DNA of 64,000 bases from Kappaphycus alvarezii (lineage: Eukaryota; Rhodophyta; Florideophyceae; Gigartinales; Solieriaceae). The stretch lies in contig NADL03000616.1 in assembly GCA_002205965.3 (NCBI GenBank), forward strand, positions 186,001-250,000, given 5' to 3'. Position numbers and translations under genes: made by a program. How positions within the stretch are numbered: position 1 is the first letter of the stretch; each line of letters opens with the position of its first letter. Under the pieces are notes generated by a model that searched no databases, was not told where the DNA came from, and saw only the letters and a list, made by a program, of their open reading frames with translations. Positions 54,654-64,000 of this stretch are shown one piece after another.

Positions 54654-56279
54654 CTATAGTGCAGTGATGGCGTTGCGTAATTGTAAGAGCTGGCTGTAGG
54701 TGAGGGCGTTGTTCTGGAGGAGTTCTATGGTCCTAGTAGCAGTTGTATAGGACTTTGTTGTAGGCAATGGGTGATGTGGGAACCAGTGCAGGAACGAGGG
54801 AAGGGCGAGGCGATTTGGGTGCTCCTTGAGGATGGGGAGGTGAGGAAGGATGGGAAGGATCCAAATTTTGTTGTAGTGGGTGCGTGGCGGGGTGAGTAAC
54901 GACGTTCGTGGCGGCATGGGGGGCTGTGATGGTTGTTCCAGACGGACATGTAAAGGTGGTGTGGGTGCGCCGGGGGTGAGGAGGTGAGGGTTTTGTGGAG
55001 TACTGAATTTGCTCCGTAAGGTGTGATATGGCGTAATGCGCGGGCTGCCGTGGTCATCTGGTTGACATTGTCCGCCTGGATGGTAACTTGTAGGGTGAAG
55101 AGGAAGTTTGAGGCCAATCGTTAGAGCAGGCTGGTGAGGTCCAGGACTTGGAAGATGGCTCGTAGGCGAGATAAGTGGGTGGTGTTGAAAGTACCTCTCG
55201 AGCGGTGATAGGATGCGAAGAGGTGCCGCTGGATGGAGAGGTCGGCGCAATGGAGCTCGTCGAGATCGCGCAGCAGGATAGCTCTGTATGGATACATACT
55301 GCGCAAGAACGTGTGGAGGGGGTGGCCAGGACGGGTAGGGGCCATGTCAGTAGTGCGGAGCATTGTGTATAGGAAGGTTCGGGTGCCTTGTAGAGTACGA
55401 TGTGCCCTATTGATGGTCGCGTCGGGATGTATCCCAAGGGGGGTGATTGGAATCACTACATAAGGGGCCTTGTCAGAAAGAGGGATCGCTATCAATTGTA
55501 TTTTAAGTGGTAGTCTTGGGTGGGCCGGGTCTTAGGAGATTACTATGCACTTATTGTGTGCCCATTGTAGGCGTCTGGCGGATGCCCACCGTTGACATTC
55601 GTCGAGGAGAGTCTGGAGGAGGGAAGGGTCGTAGGAGTGGAGGAGGACTTCGACTGCGAATAGTTTGCATGGAGGGGGGAGGGGGTCGTGATGGGCGTCA
55701 GGGCTTTCGTAAGGCCATTGATAAAGACATTGAACAGGATTGGGGAGAGAGGGGAACCTTGAGTGAGACCGAGGTGGATTACCGTTGTTGTAGGGATGCA
55801 ATCGTCTGTTGTCCGGACTGTGAGGGGGAGGAGGCATGCTCTTATCATGGCTGTTTTTGTTCGGGGAAAATACGTCCGCAGTAGTGTAGGAGCAGTTGAG
55901 GGTTGACCCTTTCATAGGCCTTGAACGTATCCAGGGCGGAGAGCCAGCGATCCCCTTGTCGTATGGCTCCTTCCGTGGCTACGAGGGCGTGGAGAGGGCC
56001 TATTCTTCTTTGGAATACAAATTGCATTTGGTGGAGGTCTGTGGGGTCGGCTAGGAGAGAGGAGAGACCTACTTCGATGGCTTTCAGGCAGTGAGATAAG
56101 AGGCAAAGTGGGCAGTAATTCGCTGGAGTACTGTATGTTGGTCCCCACGTTCGTTTTCCGGGATCAGGACGCCTGTGGTACAGGGGGGTCTGTTCAAGAC
56201 AACTGCATAGGTTTGAAGATCGAAGTATTGTAAAATTATCGAGTGGTTTCCTATAAGACAGGCATAATTTAAAATTCAC
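54654..56279 (-). pseudogene. Non-LTR retrotransposon reverse transcriptase
   Basis: LINE-type RT on the minus strand, over several frames. From high to low coordinates: HCLKAIEVGLSSLLADPTDL, HQMQFVFQRRIGPLHALVAT and SALDTFKAYERV (block A, with Asp replaced partly), then HLGLTQGSPLSPILFNVFIN (the QGSPLSP block). The segment CKLFAVEVLLHSYDPSLLQT stands where the (F/Y)ADD box belongs: FADD has become FAVE, so the catalytic Asp pair is lost. Further down are WASARRLQWAHNKC and PYVVIPITPLGIHP-like thumb segments. No endonuclease part is attached. Confidence 0.8.
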
Positions 56280-56449
56280 CGACAGTTTTCAGATTTACTG
56301 AGAACTCTGCATTTTAACCAATCGCTGAAATAGTGATTATCAAATTTGATAAAAATGAAATCTATTCCGAATTATTTAGGGTTTTATCAATGAATTTATG
56401 TAATAGCATTGCAGACAGCCATTTCTGTTAATCGGCCTACGTTGACAAG

Positions 56450-56749
56450 GTGAAGACCTTCGACCGCTCCGTGAGAGCTGCGTTTAACCTCACCCCAGAC
56501 GCTACTTTTCCAATGCTCAGTTTTCGCTTTGTTCCGCTAGCTTTCGACTCTTTCGCCGCGCCCTGTAAGTCAACCTCTGGGGTGATTGAGACCCATGCGA
56601 AATTGATATCGCGACGACTGTTCTGTACACCAGCGGCGGCCCTTGACCACCTGCGCCAACGAATCTCGTCGACCATATGGTCTACCTCTGCAACATCGAT
56701 CCTAGCGCGTACTCCTAAGCTGGGCAGCGACGAACTTAAACTATCCTAG
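56450..56749 (+). pseudogene. Non-LTR retrotransposon C-terminal fragment 4
   Basis: A 99-codon frame with FRFVPLAFDSFAAPCKSTSG and ISSTIWSTSATSILART, matching the C-terminal module of the 22 kb fragment (FTFQPIAFDSIGAPAPQTVF and RLSCIIWSSIAMAICSR). It ends at TAG about 56747. Confidence 0.6.
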
Positions 56750-56759
56750 CTTACACTGT

Positions 56760-58138
56760 AAGCTAGGCTTGTACGCCTTTTATAGTACATGAAGTAAAGA
56801 TTATTGTATATTTCTGTTAATGGCGGGGTAACTTGGTATGCATAGTATGTTTGCGTTAAAGTACATCTGTTGGCCGGCAGTTTTGTGATGCGGTTGTTGA
56901 GAGAGGTATTGTTGGGGCATTTTTTTGGAGTATGGCTGTGGTAAAGTCGGATTGGGCGTCGTGGATGGGGCCGCTTGTGCGAAGGCGGTTGAGCACTGGT
57001 TGGAAGTAGAGTTACTCGGGTAGTGCTGGGAGTGGAGGATGGATTAAGTAGATGTGCGTTGTGCTCATTGCCCAGGTGATTTCTTCATGATTGTTGCAAA
57101 GGATAAGCTCCCTAGTCAGGCTGTGGGTGTCGTCAGACTGTAGATACTGAGTAAAGAGCTGGCGTATGTGGCTGAGGAGATGCATGAGGTAATCGTGAAC
57201 CCTCGCCTGCTTATTGAGAAGAGTAGTGAAGTGTAAGAGTAGTGTAGAACAGAGCTAGGACCTGTCTTGCAGATCTCAATGTATCCTTTGGAATGACTCC
57301 CGCGGTTCCACGTCAAACGTTATTGATGTAGAAAAAGTTTGGTGCGGTTATGTGGTACATAGGGTGCAAATTAGTCTGCAGGCGCCTGCGTGCTGGCGAA
57401 GCAGGTGGAAAGCTGCTTGCAGATCGCGCAATTTGGGAATGGCTCGCCAGATGTCTCTCGCGGCCAAAACCTGATCCCGGGAGGTTTATACAGCGTTATG
57501 CGGTGCTGATTGGTGACCGGAGGGTGTTGATGGCTTCAGTGTTGACTTCTTTGCAGGCGAGCTGCGAAAAGTGGGCGTTTTAGAACCACTAGGCTTCTAC
57601 ATTCTGCATATTTATGAACATGCCGAAGCGGCGGCCTTTCCTTGCAATGATGTACAGCAGACATTGCGGGTATTGAGACGGAAGGATGATTCTGCCGTCT
57701 TCAGCATACTAAGACTTCATTGCGGCGTCTATAAAGGAGCGGTGCAGATGGCGAAGGAACGGGTGGATTCCGATTGTATCAAGGTGAATGTCCAGGGGTT
57801 ACTCTGGTGTTTCCCAGTCGCGTATTTTAAAATGTAGGGTCCGAAGTAGAGATTTGTGGCGAGTCTATATTTAAACGATACGAGACGAGCTACCTGTGGA
57901 TGGTGCTCTCAAATCGAGACTAGAAAATTAGAAGACTCCACTCTGTTAAAGACCTTGGTCGGTCTATTTTAAAGAGTACATAGTCTTGATCTCTGAGCGA
58001 AATTGATCTTATGCAGAAGGTGTGAATTTCAGGTTCCATGCTATTCTTGGAGCAAACAGCGTGCTGCAGAGGCATAAGGTAGGAGCGAAGCTGGGGCTAG
58101 CTACTGAGTCGGGCTGCGAGGATCAGTGCCATAAATCT
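56760..58138. other. Unassigned, likely degraded non-LTR DNA
   Basis: Short frames only (for example 57350-57583 plus), none recognised. The part next to 58138 on the minus strand still has protein-like segments expected after RT block 0, so at least that end is decayed LINE sequence. Confidence 0.35.
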
Positions 58139-59262
58139 TCAGTAAAGGACGCCCATTGCGATGGATCGCAAGCAGTGGGGTTCAGAAGGGCTCTTCGCTA
58201 TGGAAACCAAAAGTGCTCCGGAGTAGTAGGTTGGTAGTGAAGTCGGTATCTTTCCGTTTTCCAGGTTGTTAACAAAGGCCGTGAATGCGCAGAGTGAATT
58301 GGCTTGAAGCTGCGGTTGCAGCCGCTTCGGCGGAGAGCTCGGCGGGGGCTCAGTGGGGGCGGATACGTCGGAGGATGTGACAACGGCGGCAAAAAGTGGG
58401 GCAAGGGCGCGTGTAACAGTAGAGAGTGGGTAAATTTCGGCTTCGGTGGCAGCGGCATGGAACTCGGCGACTTGCGCCGGAGCGGGCTTATTGTCGGTAG
58501 GGACAGCCTCCCTGATAACTGGAGGCGCTTGAGGGGCGGGTTTAGCAGTGGGCTGTCGATCGGAGCGCTGCCACACGGGAATTGGGGCAGCTTGCTCAGA
58601 TAGAAGGTCTTTTATTGCTTGGCGTGAGGCATCAGAGACGGGAGAACTTAGACGGGGTTTCTTAGGGACTTGGCTTCGTTCAGGAGCCCGTGGTGGACGC
58701 CTCCGCATTTATGGGCGGAGACGTGACCGCGATCATTCATGGAGGTTGGGTGTAGGCGGATGGCCGGGAGGGCGACGGTGACAGATTGAAGGGGGCGTGC
58801 ATGGAACTATATATCCGCCCAATAGCCGACGAAAGGGCAATAACATGGGGGGCGCGTCAGTCGGTGTCCGTTTCGAGGCGACTCAGGCCTTTCATGGGCT
58901 CTTAGCTCGATATAGCGAAGGAACGGTCGCGGGAGGGGCAATGGCAAAGGAAGAGGGCGTTACTGGGGTTGGTTCGGTGCAGCCAGTGCGCGGGTTGAGG
59001 GTGCGTACTGGCCCTAATCCAGGGCGGAGCACGTGGAGGAGGGTATGGGCGGCTGTGTTTGAGAGGGCAGGAACACGGGCGTTGAGGAGCGGGATCTAGT
59101 AAGGGCCCTCAAGGATAGGCACCGGGCCTTGTAAAGCATGAGGGGCTGGTGGACTGGGCGCGGCGGCCACGGCCATCTAGTTACGCGGTCGGCCGGTCCT
59201 TTGCGCGTAATTCGCGAAAGCGCGGGCGCGGGAGGGTGAGTAATGGGAGGGACAACAGGCAT
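58139..59262 (-). pseudogene. Non-LTR retrotransposon, N-terminal region of the RT
   Basis: The main frame (58708-58139) runs from a basic Pro/Arg-rich start (MRRRPPRAPERSQVPKKPRL) to FVNNLENGKIPTSLPTYYSG and ALLVSIAKSPSEPHCLRSIA. The last part is the L-G-P-L-Y-G-LxxxxK...LRPIA block that opens the RT of a broad LINE group; RPIA here reads RSIA. A Pro-rich frame (59262-59014) lies further upstream. The frame stops at 58139. Confidence 0.55.
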
Positions 59263-60524
59263 GGTAAAAGGTATGAACTATTACTGCACGGTGCATCTTA
59301 AACGTTTAGATCTTGGTCTTTAAGTCCAGTCCCGTCAGTGAATTTCGTAGCAAATATATATGAGGTAAATAGATGGAAAAAGCACACCCGTGCGTAAAAA
59401 CCTCTCGGTCCGCCATGCGCAGGTGACACACCACTCTTCTCAAATCCTGGGCTGCGAATTTGTGTCTACCATTTCCTTATTTTATTCCTGCAGCATTCTC
59501 TTCCAGCCTGTTTTACCTTTCATAGAGCGATCAGACCATTCGAGAGCAATCATAGTTAGGGTGGATGGAGATTTATTTCAACCCCACGGCAAATTCCAAC
59601 GCTCGAACGCAAGAAGTTTTACAAAATCATGTCACAAATCTTGAATCTCTCGGAAAGACCGGCCAGTGCAACGCATGTCTGGAGAAGGGATGCAATGGAA
59701 ATAAAACACTTTCGTTGTCAAAGAAAAGTAGGGCTTGATAGCGCAGTAAAGAAGCGGGATGCGTTAGTTCGTCGAAACGAAAGAGAAAGCATTCGAGCGG
59801 TCTTTTAAAGCTTCCATGCGGATCTGAAGCTGAAATTAGTGATCCAAGTACTCAACTCAAGGTGTCAAATTGATTCAATAAGCGTGTTAAATTATTCCTA
59901 GACTGCCTGCGACAACAGAAGATGTTTTAGCCACCTGGTTTCAAATAAAAACTGAATTTTGGTATGCCACCACTTCGCCTTTGTACAACTGCGTCTTCGA
60001 GGAAATAGGTAATTCCGAACTGATCCAATAAATCATGTAAAATTACAGTTCAAACCAGGAAATTTTCAAGGATACAGCAACTCATGAAAAAATTGCCAGC
60101 TGTGGACCAAACTCTCTTGCAAAATCATCAAGTAATGGGTAACTTCGTTGGAAATATGCCTCGGAAATGTTACATCAAAAGTATGACCGAGATAGTAAAG
60201 CAGCCCATCTGATCAGTATTATAAACAGCTGTCGCAGTAAATTATTGACTTAGTCCGGGTACCGTTGAAAAAGAACTTTCCGCCACTTTTGTTCCCCTTG
60301 CAAATAATGATGCCAGGTAACAGCCATTAATCTCTCAAATTTCAACCACCATAAACTTTCCCTTTCTTTGTTAAGCAGCGAAAAAGGCGGCGGAATTTAT
60401 GAGAAAAACTTCGAGTAGATGTTTTCGGTTGGGCTGTTTATTTATCGAACAGAAAGGCCAGTTTCTGACACCCGTTTAGTTTTGAGTCCTTTGTGCAAAT
60501 GGGTACTGTACTTGTGCAGCTTTC
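59263..60524. other. No supported gene
   Basis: AT-rich, with short frames only. A single TACTGTACT lies at about 60505. Confidence 0.5.
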
Positions 60525-60788
60525 ATGTTTTTGGCTAACTTAAACGAGATGCGACAGGAATGTCACAGGCGAGTGGGCTGTGTTGCGGCTGTGTGGCGTT
60601 GGCCAAGGGAAAGACGGAGATATACACGGGATAGAAGATTTTTCATTTTTGATACGCCTGCCGTGGACTTCCTCAGCGCCTATCCGTCTGTTTTCACCCA
60701 CATCTACGACGTCTTGTGGTCAATAATGCTGCGTTGCAACATGGTGGTTCCTGTTTTCGATGACACTACCTCGCCCCTTTTCTCGTAA
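60525..60788 (+). CDS. Unidentified short reading frame
   Basis: An 87-codon frame starting MFLANLNEMRQECHRRVGCV with an ordinary amino-acid mix; no domain recognised. It overlaps the start of the LINE fragment region, so it may be chance. Confidence 0.15.
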   Translation: MFLANLNEMRQECHRRVGCVAAVWRWPRERRRYTRDRRFFIFDTPAVDFLSAYPSVFTHIYDVLWSIMLRCNMVVPVFDDTTSPLFS

Positions 60789-60799
60789 TACAAGACTCG

Positions 60800-61140
60800 C
60801 ATGGATCAATTCGGCTACAAAGCTTCTGAAATTTATAAGAAAGGGGTCTCCTGGATTAAACAACATGAATAAGTTGCAATACTGCTCAGGAAAGACCTTT
60901 TCAAGGCTGCTGGAGCCGGCGTACAATATGAGTACCAGTTTACTTCTCAAACTGGACGCCCAGCCGGTCGACATCCTCGTTCACCCGAAATCCTCTGTGG
61001 ACAACCCCATGCACACTCTCCCAGTGTCGTATGGCTTCGAGTTCTTTCCCCTTTCCAACAATTCTTCCTTTCCGAAGGGGCCCGTGAAGCGCGAGCGGCT
61101 GCAAATGCAGTAGAACGATGAAAGACGAGGGACTTTGCGA
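60800..61140 (+). pseudogene. Non-LTR retrotransposon C-terminal fragment 5
   Basis: Contains LDAQPVDILVHPKSSVDN followed by PVSYGFEFFPLSN, the counterpart of RPADILVHPPTDPSN ... VACDITVVSPF in the 22 kb fragment. The second Asp of that core is replaced here (YGFEF), and the frame is broken soon after. Confidence 0.6.
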
Positions 61141-62718
61141 TCAAATTCGCCGCTGGCCAGGCTCTGCTTTGACCCTAGAATTTGGGATAAAATTTTGTGT
61201 CGCTGGACTCCCTGTGATCCCCGTCCGCGAAAACGTCTAAGGTCGATGACGAGTACAAGTACGAGGTCATCATCGCTGCTTGGATCGGAAGCTCAGAGGG
61301 GAAGGTTATTCACCGGGTTCATCTGAAGCTGACCTATGCTCTATGGTCCTTTTTTGGAGCTCCAGTGGTTTTTTGTACTCCGCAAACAGCAGATAATTGC
61401 CTCCCCTCCAAAGGTACTTAATTTCAATGCCCATGTCTATGATATATTTTAGTACGTACAAGCATACTTACATCTTTCAAAGGTTAAGCACCCGAAAACT
61501 CAAACAAATGTAACGAACACCCGCAAATGAATAATAATCGAAGCATTTCAGTCCAGGATTCCCTCCACAGACTACGAGACAGGCATGATATTCTAGTGTC
61601 TGCTCCAGATCGTGCAACTGCATCGAATGTAAATAGGGCACAAATTTCTTTGCAGGAATTTGCCAATCTGTGCAACGCCCTGGCCCAGTTCATTTTACTG
61701 TCCAGTCATCAGTTATGGTGCTCAACCTTCTCTCTAGATATTGCTGATTTTCTCATCTTTCTTAAAGAATGACTCAATGAGGGATCTTATTTAAGGACTA
61801 AGAATTTTTTACCAATAAAACGGACACTGCCAGGCATGGAACGAAGAAGATGAAACAAAAAAGCGAAGTGGAATCTTTTAGTTTTCAATACAGATATTCA
61901 ACCTTTGCGAAGACCATGCTCAACATAAAAAGCTGTTCCAACTGAAATAAGGTTGATAGACGGGAAAGTGCAGTGGTTTGTGGAGTCCTTGCCGCCTCTC
62001 TCGGTATCTTCCTTTTTTTCCACAAATTATTTACCTCTTAAATAGCGCTCGAAAACAATAGAACCAATTGATACACAGCACAGCGACGGCGCCAAGACAA
62101 TACAAGTCGAGCACATAATATTTCAAATATGACGTGTGTTGGAACTCTCACTGGGCCACGAAGTCACGATCCGTTGCTTACTCACGGCTAATTAACGGGC
62201 ACCAAATTGAAGAGCATCAATTTTCACAGCGCGTATTTGCGCGAATGCAGTGTCCCACGGAGTACAGAACGGCTGTACTGTCGACTTGTCTACGATATCC
62301 CTTCAATTTTTTCTCCTGTTAGTGTCGCAAGACTGCGCAACAGTATAGCCGGGGGCTTTGGGCCGCTGCTGGTTTCCACCCTTAACGCGTTCCTTCGGAT
62401 TGCACGCTCCCCGAAGCCGATAAACCTTTCGTATGAGGCAATTGATAGCTTGTTTTGTTTTTCTGATTAACTTGTCCGGTCCGGACTCAGAGGCGTGCCG
62501 AGTGCTGGTATTTATTGAGTACTAAAACCATCATATGGTTGGTAAAGCTATAAAATGCAGGAGTCGGGAGAGACACTACAGATACTGATAATTCCAGTCG
62601 GGGGGTTGCACTAAGCCAAAATTATATTTGAGTGCCAGGTGAGTAATAGAATACCAAGTGAGTAATCATTCAGGATGCAAGGGTAATAGAAAGTGACCTG
62701 GATAAGTGACTATGCCAC
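61141..62718. other. No supported gene
   Basis: Mostly AT-rich DNA with short frames. The last part (about 62600-62718) may be the 3' flank or LTR of the copia fragment that follows. Confidence 0.45.
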
Positions 62719-63659
62719 TTAACATGAATCCAGACTCGACTCTTTCCGATATCGAGCAAAATTCCCGTTTTGCCAGCTAGGGTAATTTCGTTCAACCCAT
62801 TCGTTCAGAATCAGCTCCAACGTGTTCTTATCCAGTAGAGATTCTAGTGCTGGACAGTTTTTTCCCTTTGTAAGGCCATCAGCTTGGTTCTGCCCTGTTG
62901 GGATCCAATAGTCGTCAGTAGCTTCACGTCGTTCATAGGATTGGCGGATCATGGTGAGATCAATAAGAAGCCTTTCCTCTGATGTAGAGTTGATTCGGAC
63001 GATGCAGTCATAAAGGTTTTTAGAGCTCGTGAATATCTGTAATGGAACGATTCACCCAAAAATTGAGTTGATAGTCAGGCGCAAAGTCGTCGAAACATGA
63101 AAAACCTGTACCATGGCAAGTAATTCACTAGCTAACACACTTCTCGCAAATCGCCTTGCCTTCACACTTACGTAATGTAATATGTTGCTCTACCATCGCC
63201 GTCCATTAGCGTCACAATAAAGCCGAGTTGATATGACTGGTCCTTGTTAATCGCGAAGCTGGCGTCAAAAAATACGGCGACTGGAAGGGATTTGATGTCA
63301 AGGCTGATAAATTTGAGACCCCTGTTCGGTTTGTCCTTGCAAGACCGGATTTACTTGTTTAGCTCCTTGCATGCGCTTGTATCTGGATCCTTGATTTAAG
63401 CCGCTACCGCGGAACCAAAAGACAAATCAGGTCTACAAACTGCAGCCACAGAGGAACCTCGGGCACGCCGTGATATAAACGCATCCCGTGCTGGATTAGT
63501 CTCATCAACGACGGACATCATCTGAATGTTTTCTGGGTGTGTAATGTGAAGAGAAGATCCAAATTTTGATACCATAGCACTATTGAATCTTATAGATGAT
63601 CCGTCGGTAAGAAAATTGGCATCCTTACATTTGAAGCCATACGAACCTTTCTTTTCCAT
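62719..63659 (-). pseudogene. Copia retrotransposon C, RT/RNase H fragment
   Basis: Minus-strand copia pol end. 63659-63396 has GSYGFKCKDANFLTDGSSIR and SSVAAVCRPDLSFGSAVA. In a second frame around 63300-63180 is PVAVFFDASFAINKDQSYQL, the RNase H Asp block. 62952-62719 has IPTGQNQADGLTKGKNCPAL, the ADxLTK end of copia RNase H. It is broken into at least three frames. The 5' part would lie beyond about 63.7 kb or outside the window. Confidence 0.8.
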
Positions 63660-64000
63660 TTACACAAACAATTCGTTGACAGCTGTCAGAGTGTCGGCAG
63701 TTTGGAGGCATCTGATACCCTTGGCCGACTAGAAAAATCGGGACAGTTCAGGGAATTTATCGAATCAATACTGCCAGGAAAATAGAGTAGGCATGGGTCG
63801 TGTACGGGCGGCATCATACCCAAACCATTGGTATGGTGGGAGTGGTAAGTCAAATATCAATGGACGCCTGCTTCAGAAATACCTTAAAGTAGCTTGTTGA
63901 TCTTCCATAGTACATCGGGTGGGAGATTAAGAATTGCGGGAGGTCTTACGTAACAATTACGGTGCATTGGGGTTGCGTACTATGTATAAGCCTGGGATAT
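63660..64000. other. Window end, probably more of copia C
   Basis: No clear coding blocks could be read; by position it should contain earlier RT sequence of the copia C fragment. Confidence 0.3.

Noticed and set aside
1-64000. tRNA or rRNA genes
   Set aside because: No T-arm or acceptor-stem pattern with a matching cloverleaf was found; GATTCGAATAAACC in the gypsy LTRs resembles a T-loop only by chance.

Overview
The window looks like nuclear DNA of a multicellular red alga (a florideophyte such as a Chondrus-like species is my best guess). The sequence shows eukaryotic genes with few, short GT-AG introns, tight gene islands separated by retrotransposon-filled stretches, and one probable plastid-targeted protein with a phenylalanine near its N-terminus, as in red-algal transit peptides. 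The species assignment is inference.

Layout. 1-4.7 kb: a decayed DIRS-like retrotransposon (gag-like region, reverse transcriptase, RNase H remnant, tyrosine recombinase). 5.3-18.5 kb: a gene island with RPP30 (RNase P/MRP subunit), a four-helix membrane protein, a SUN-domain nuclear-envelope protein, a putative plastid membrane protein, a GET2/CAML-like protein, two divergently transcribed OSCP1-family paralogues, and a TPR - J-domain - DnaJ-X fusion protein. 18.6-28.7 kb: intergenic DNA rich in GTAC palindromes, truncated non-LTR retrotransposon pieces, a complete piggyBac element with 12-bp terminal inverted repeats, and an unidentified proline-rich frame. 29.1-31.5 kb: a kynurenine-aminotransferase-like gene converging on the gene for ribosomal protein uL29 (RPL35). 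32.7-36.3 kb: unidentified reading frames.

37.3-54.2 kb is one nested retrotransposon complex. An old Ty1/copia element on the minus strand (copia A) is bounded by LTRs and a GCAAC target-site duplication. It was invaded by a young plus-strand copia element (copia B, duplication ATTGT, initiator-tRNA-Met half-molecule primer site) and by a plus-strand Ty3/gypsy chromovirus with a C-terminal chromodomain. 54.3-64 kb holds further non-LTR pieces, quiet DNA and a fragment of a third copia element.

Two patterns cut across the features. First, most frame breaks in otherwise recognisable genes (SUN, TPR-DnaJ, OSCP1-B, piggyBac, copia B) go in the direction expected for one missing base, often in a homopolymer, which points to uncorrected single-base deletions in the assembly rather than to gene death. 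Second, palindromic motifs built on TACTGTACAGTA recur almost only in non-coding DNA, mostly 100-600 bp upstream of genes. The host genes are housekeeping or endomembrane functions with no evident common pathway; no operon, CRISPR array, rRNA or tRNA gene was recognised.
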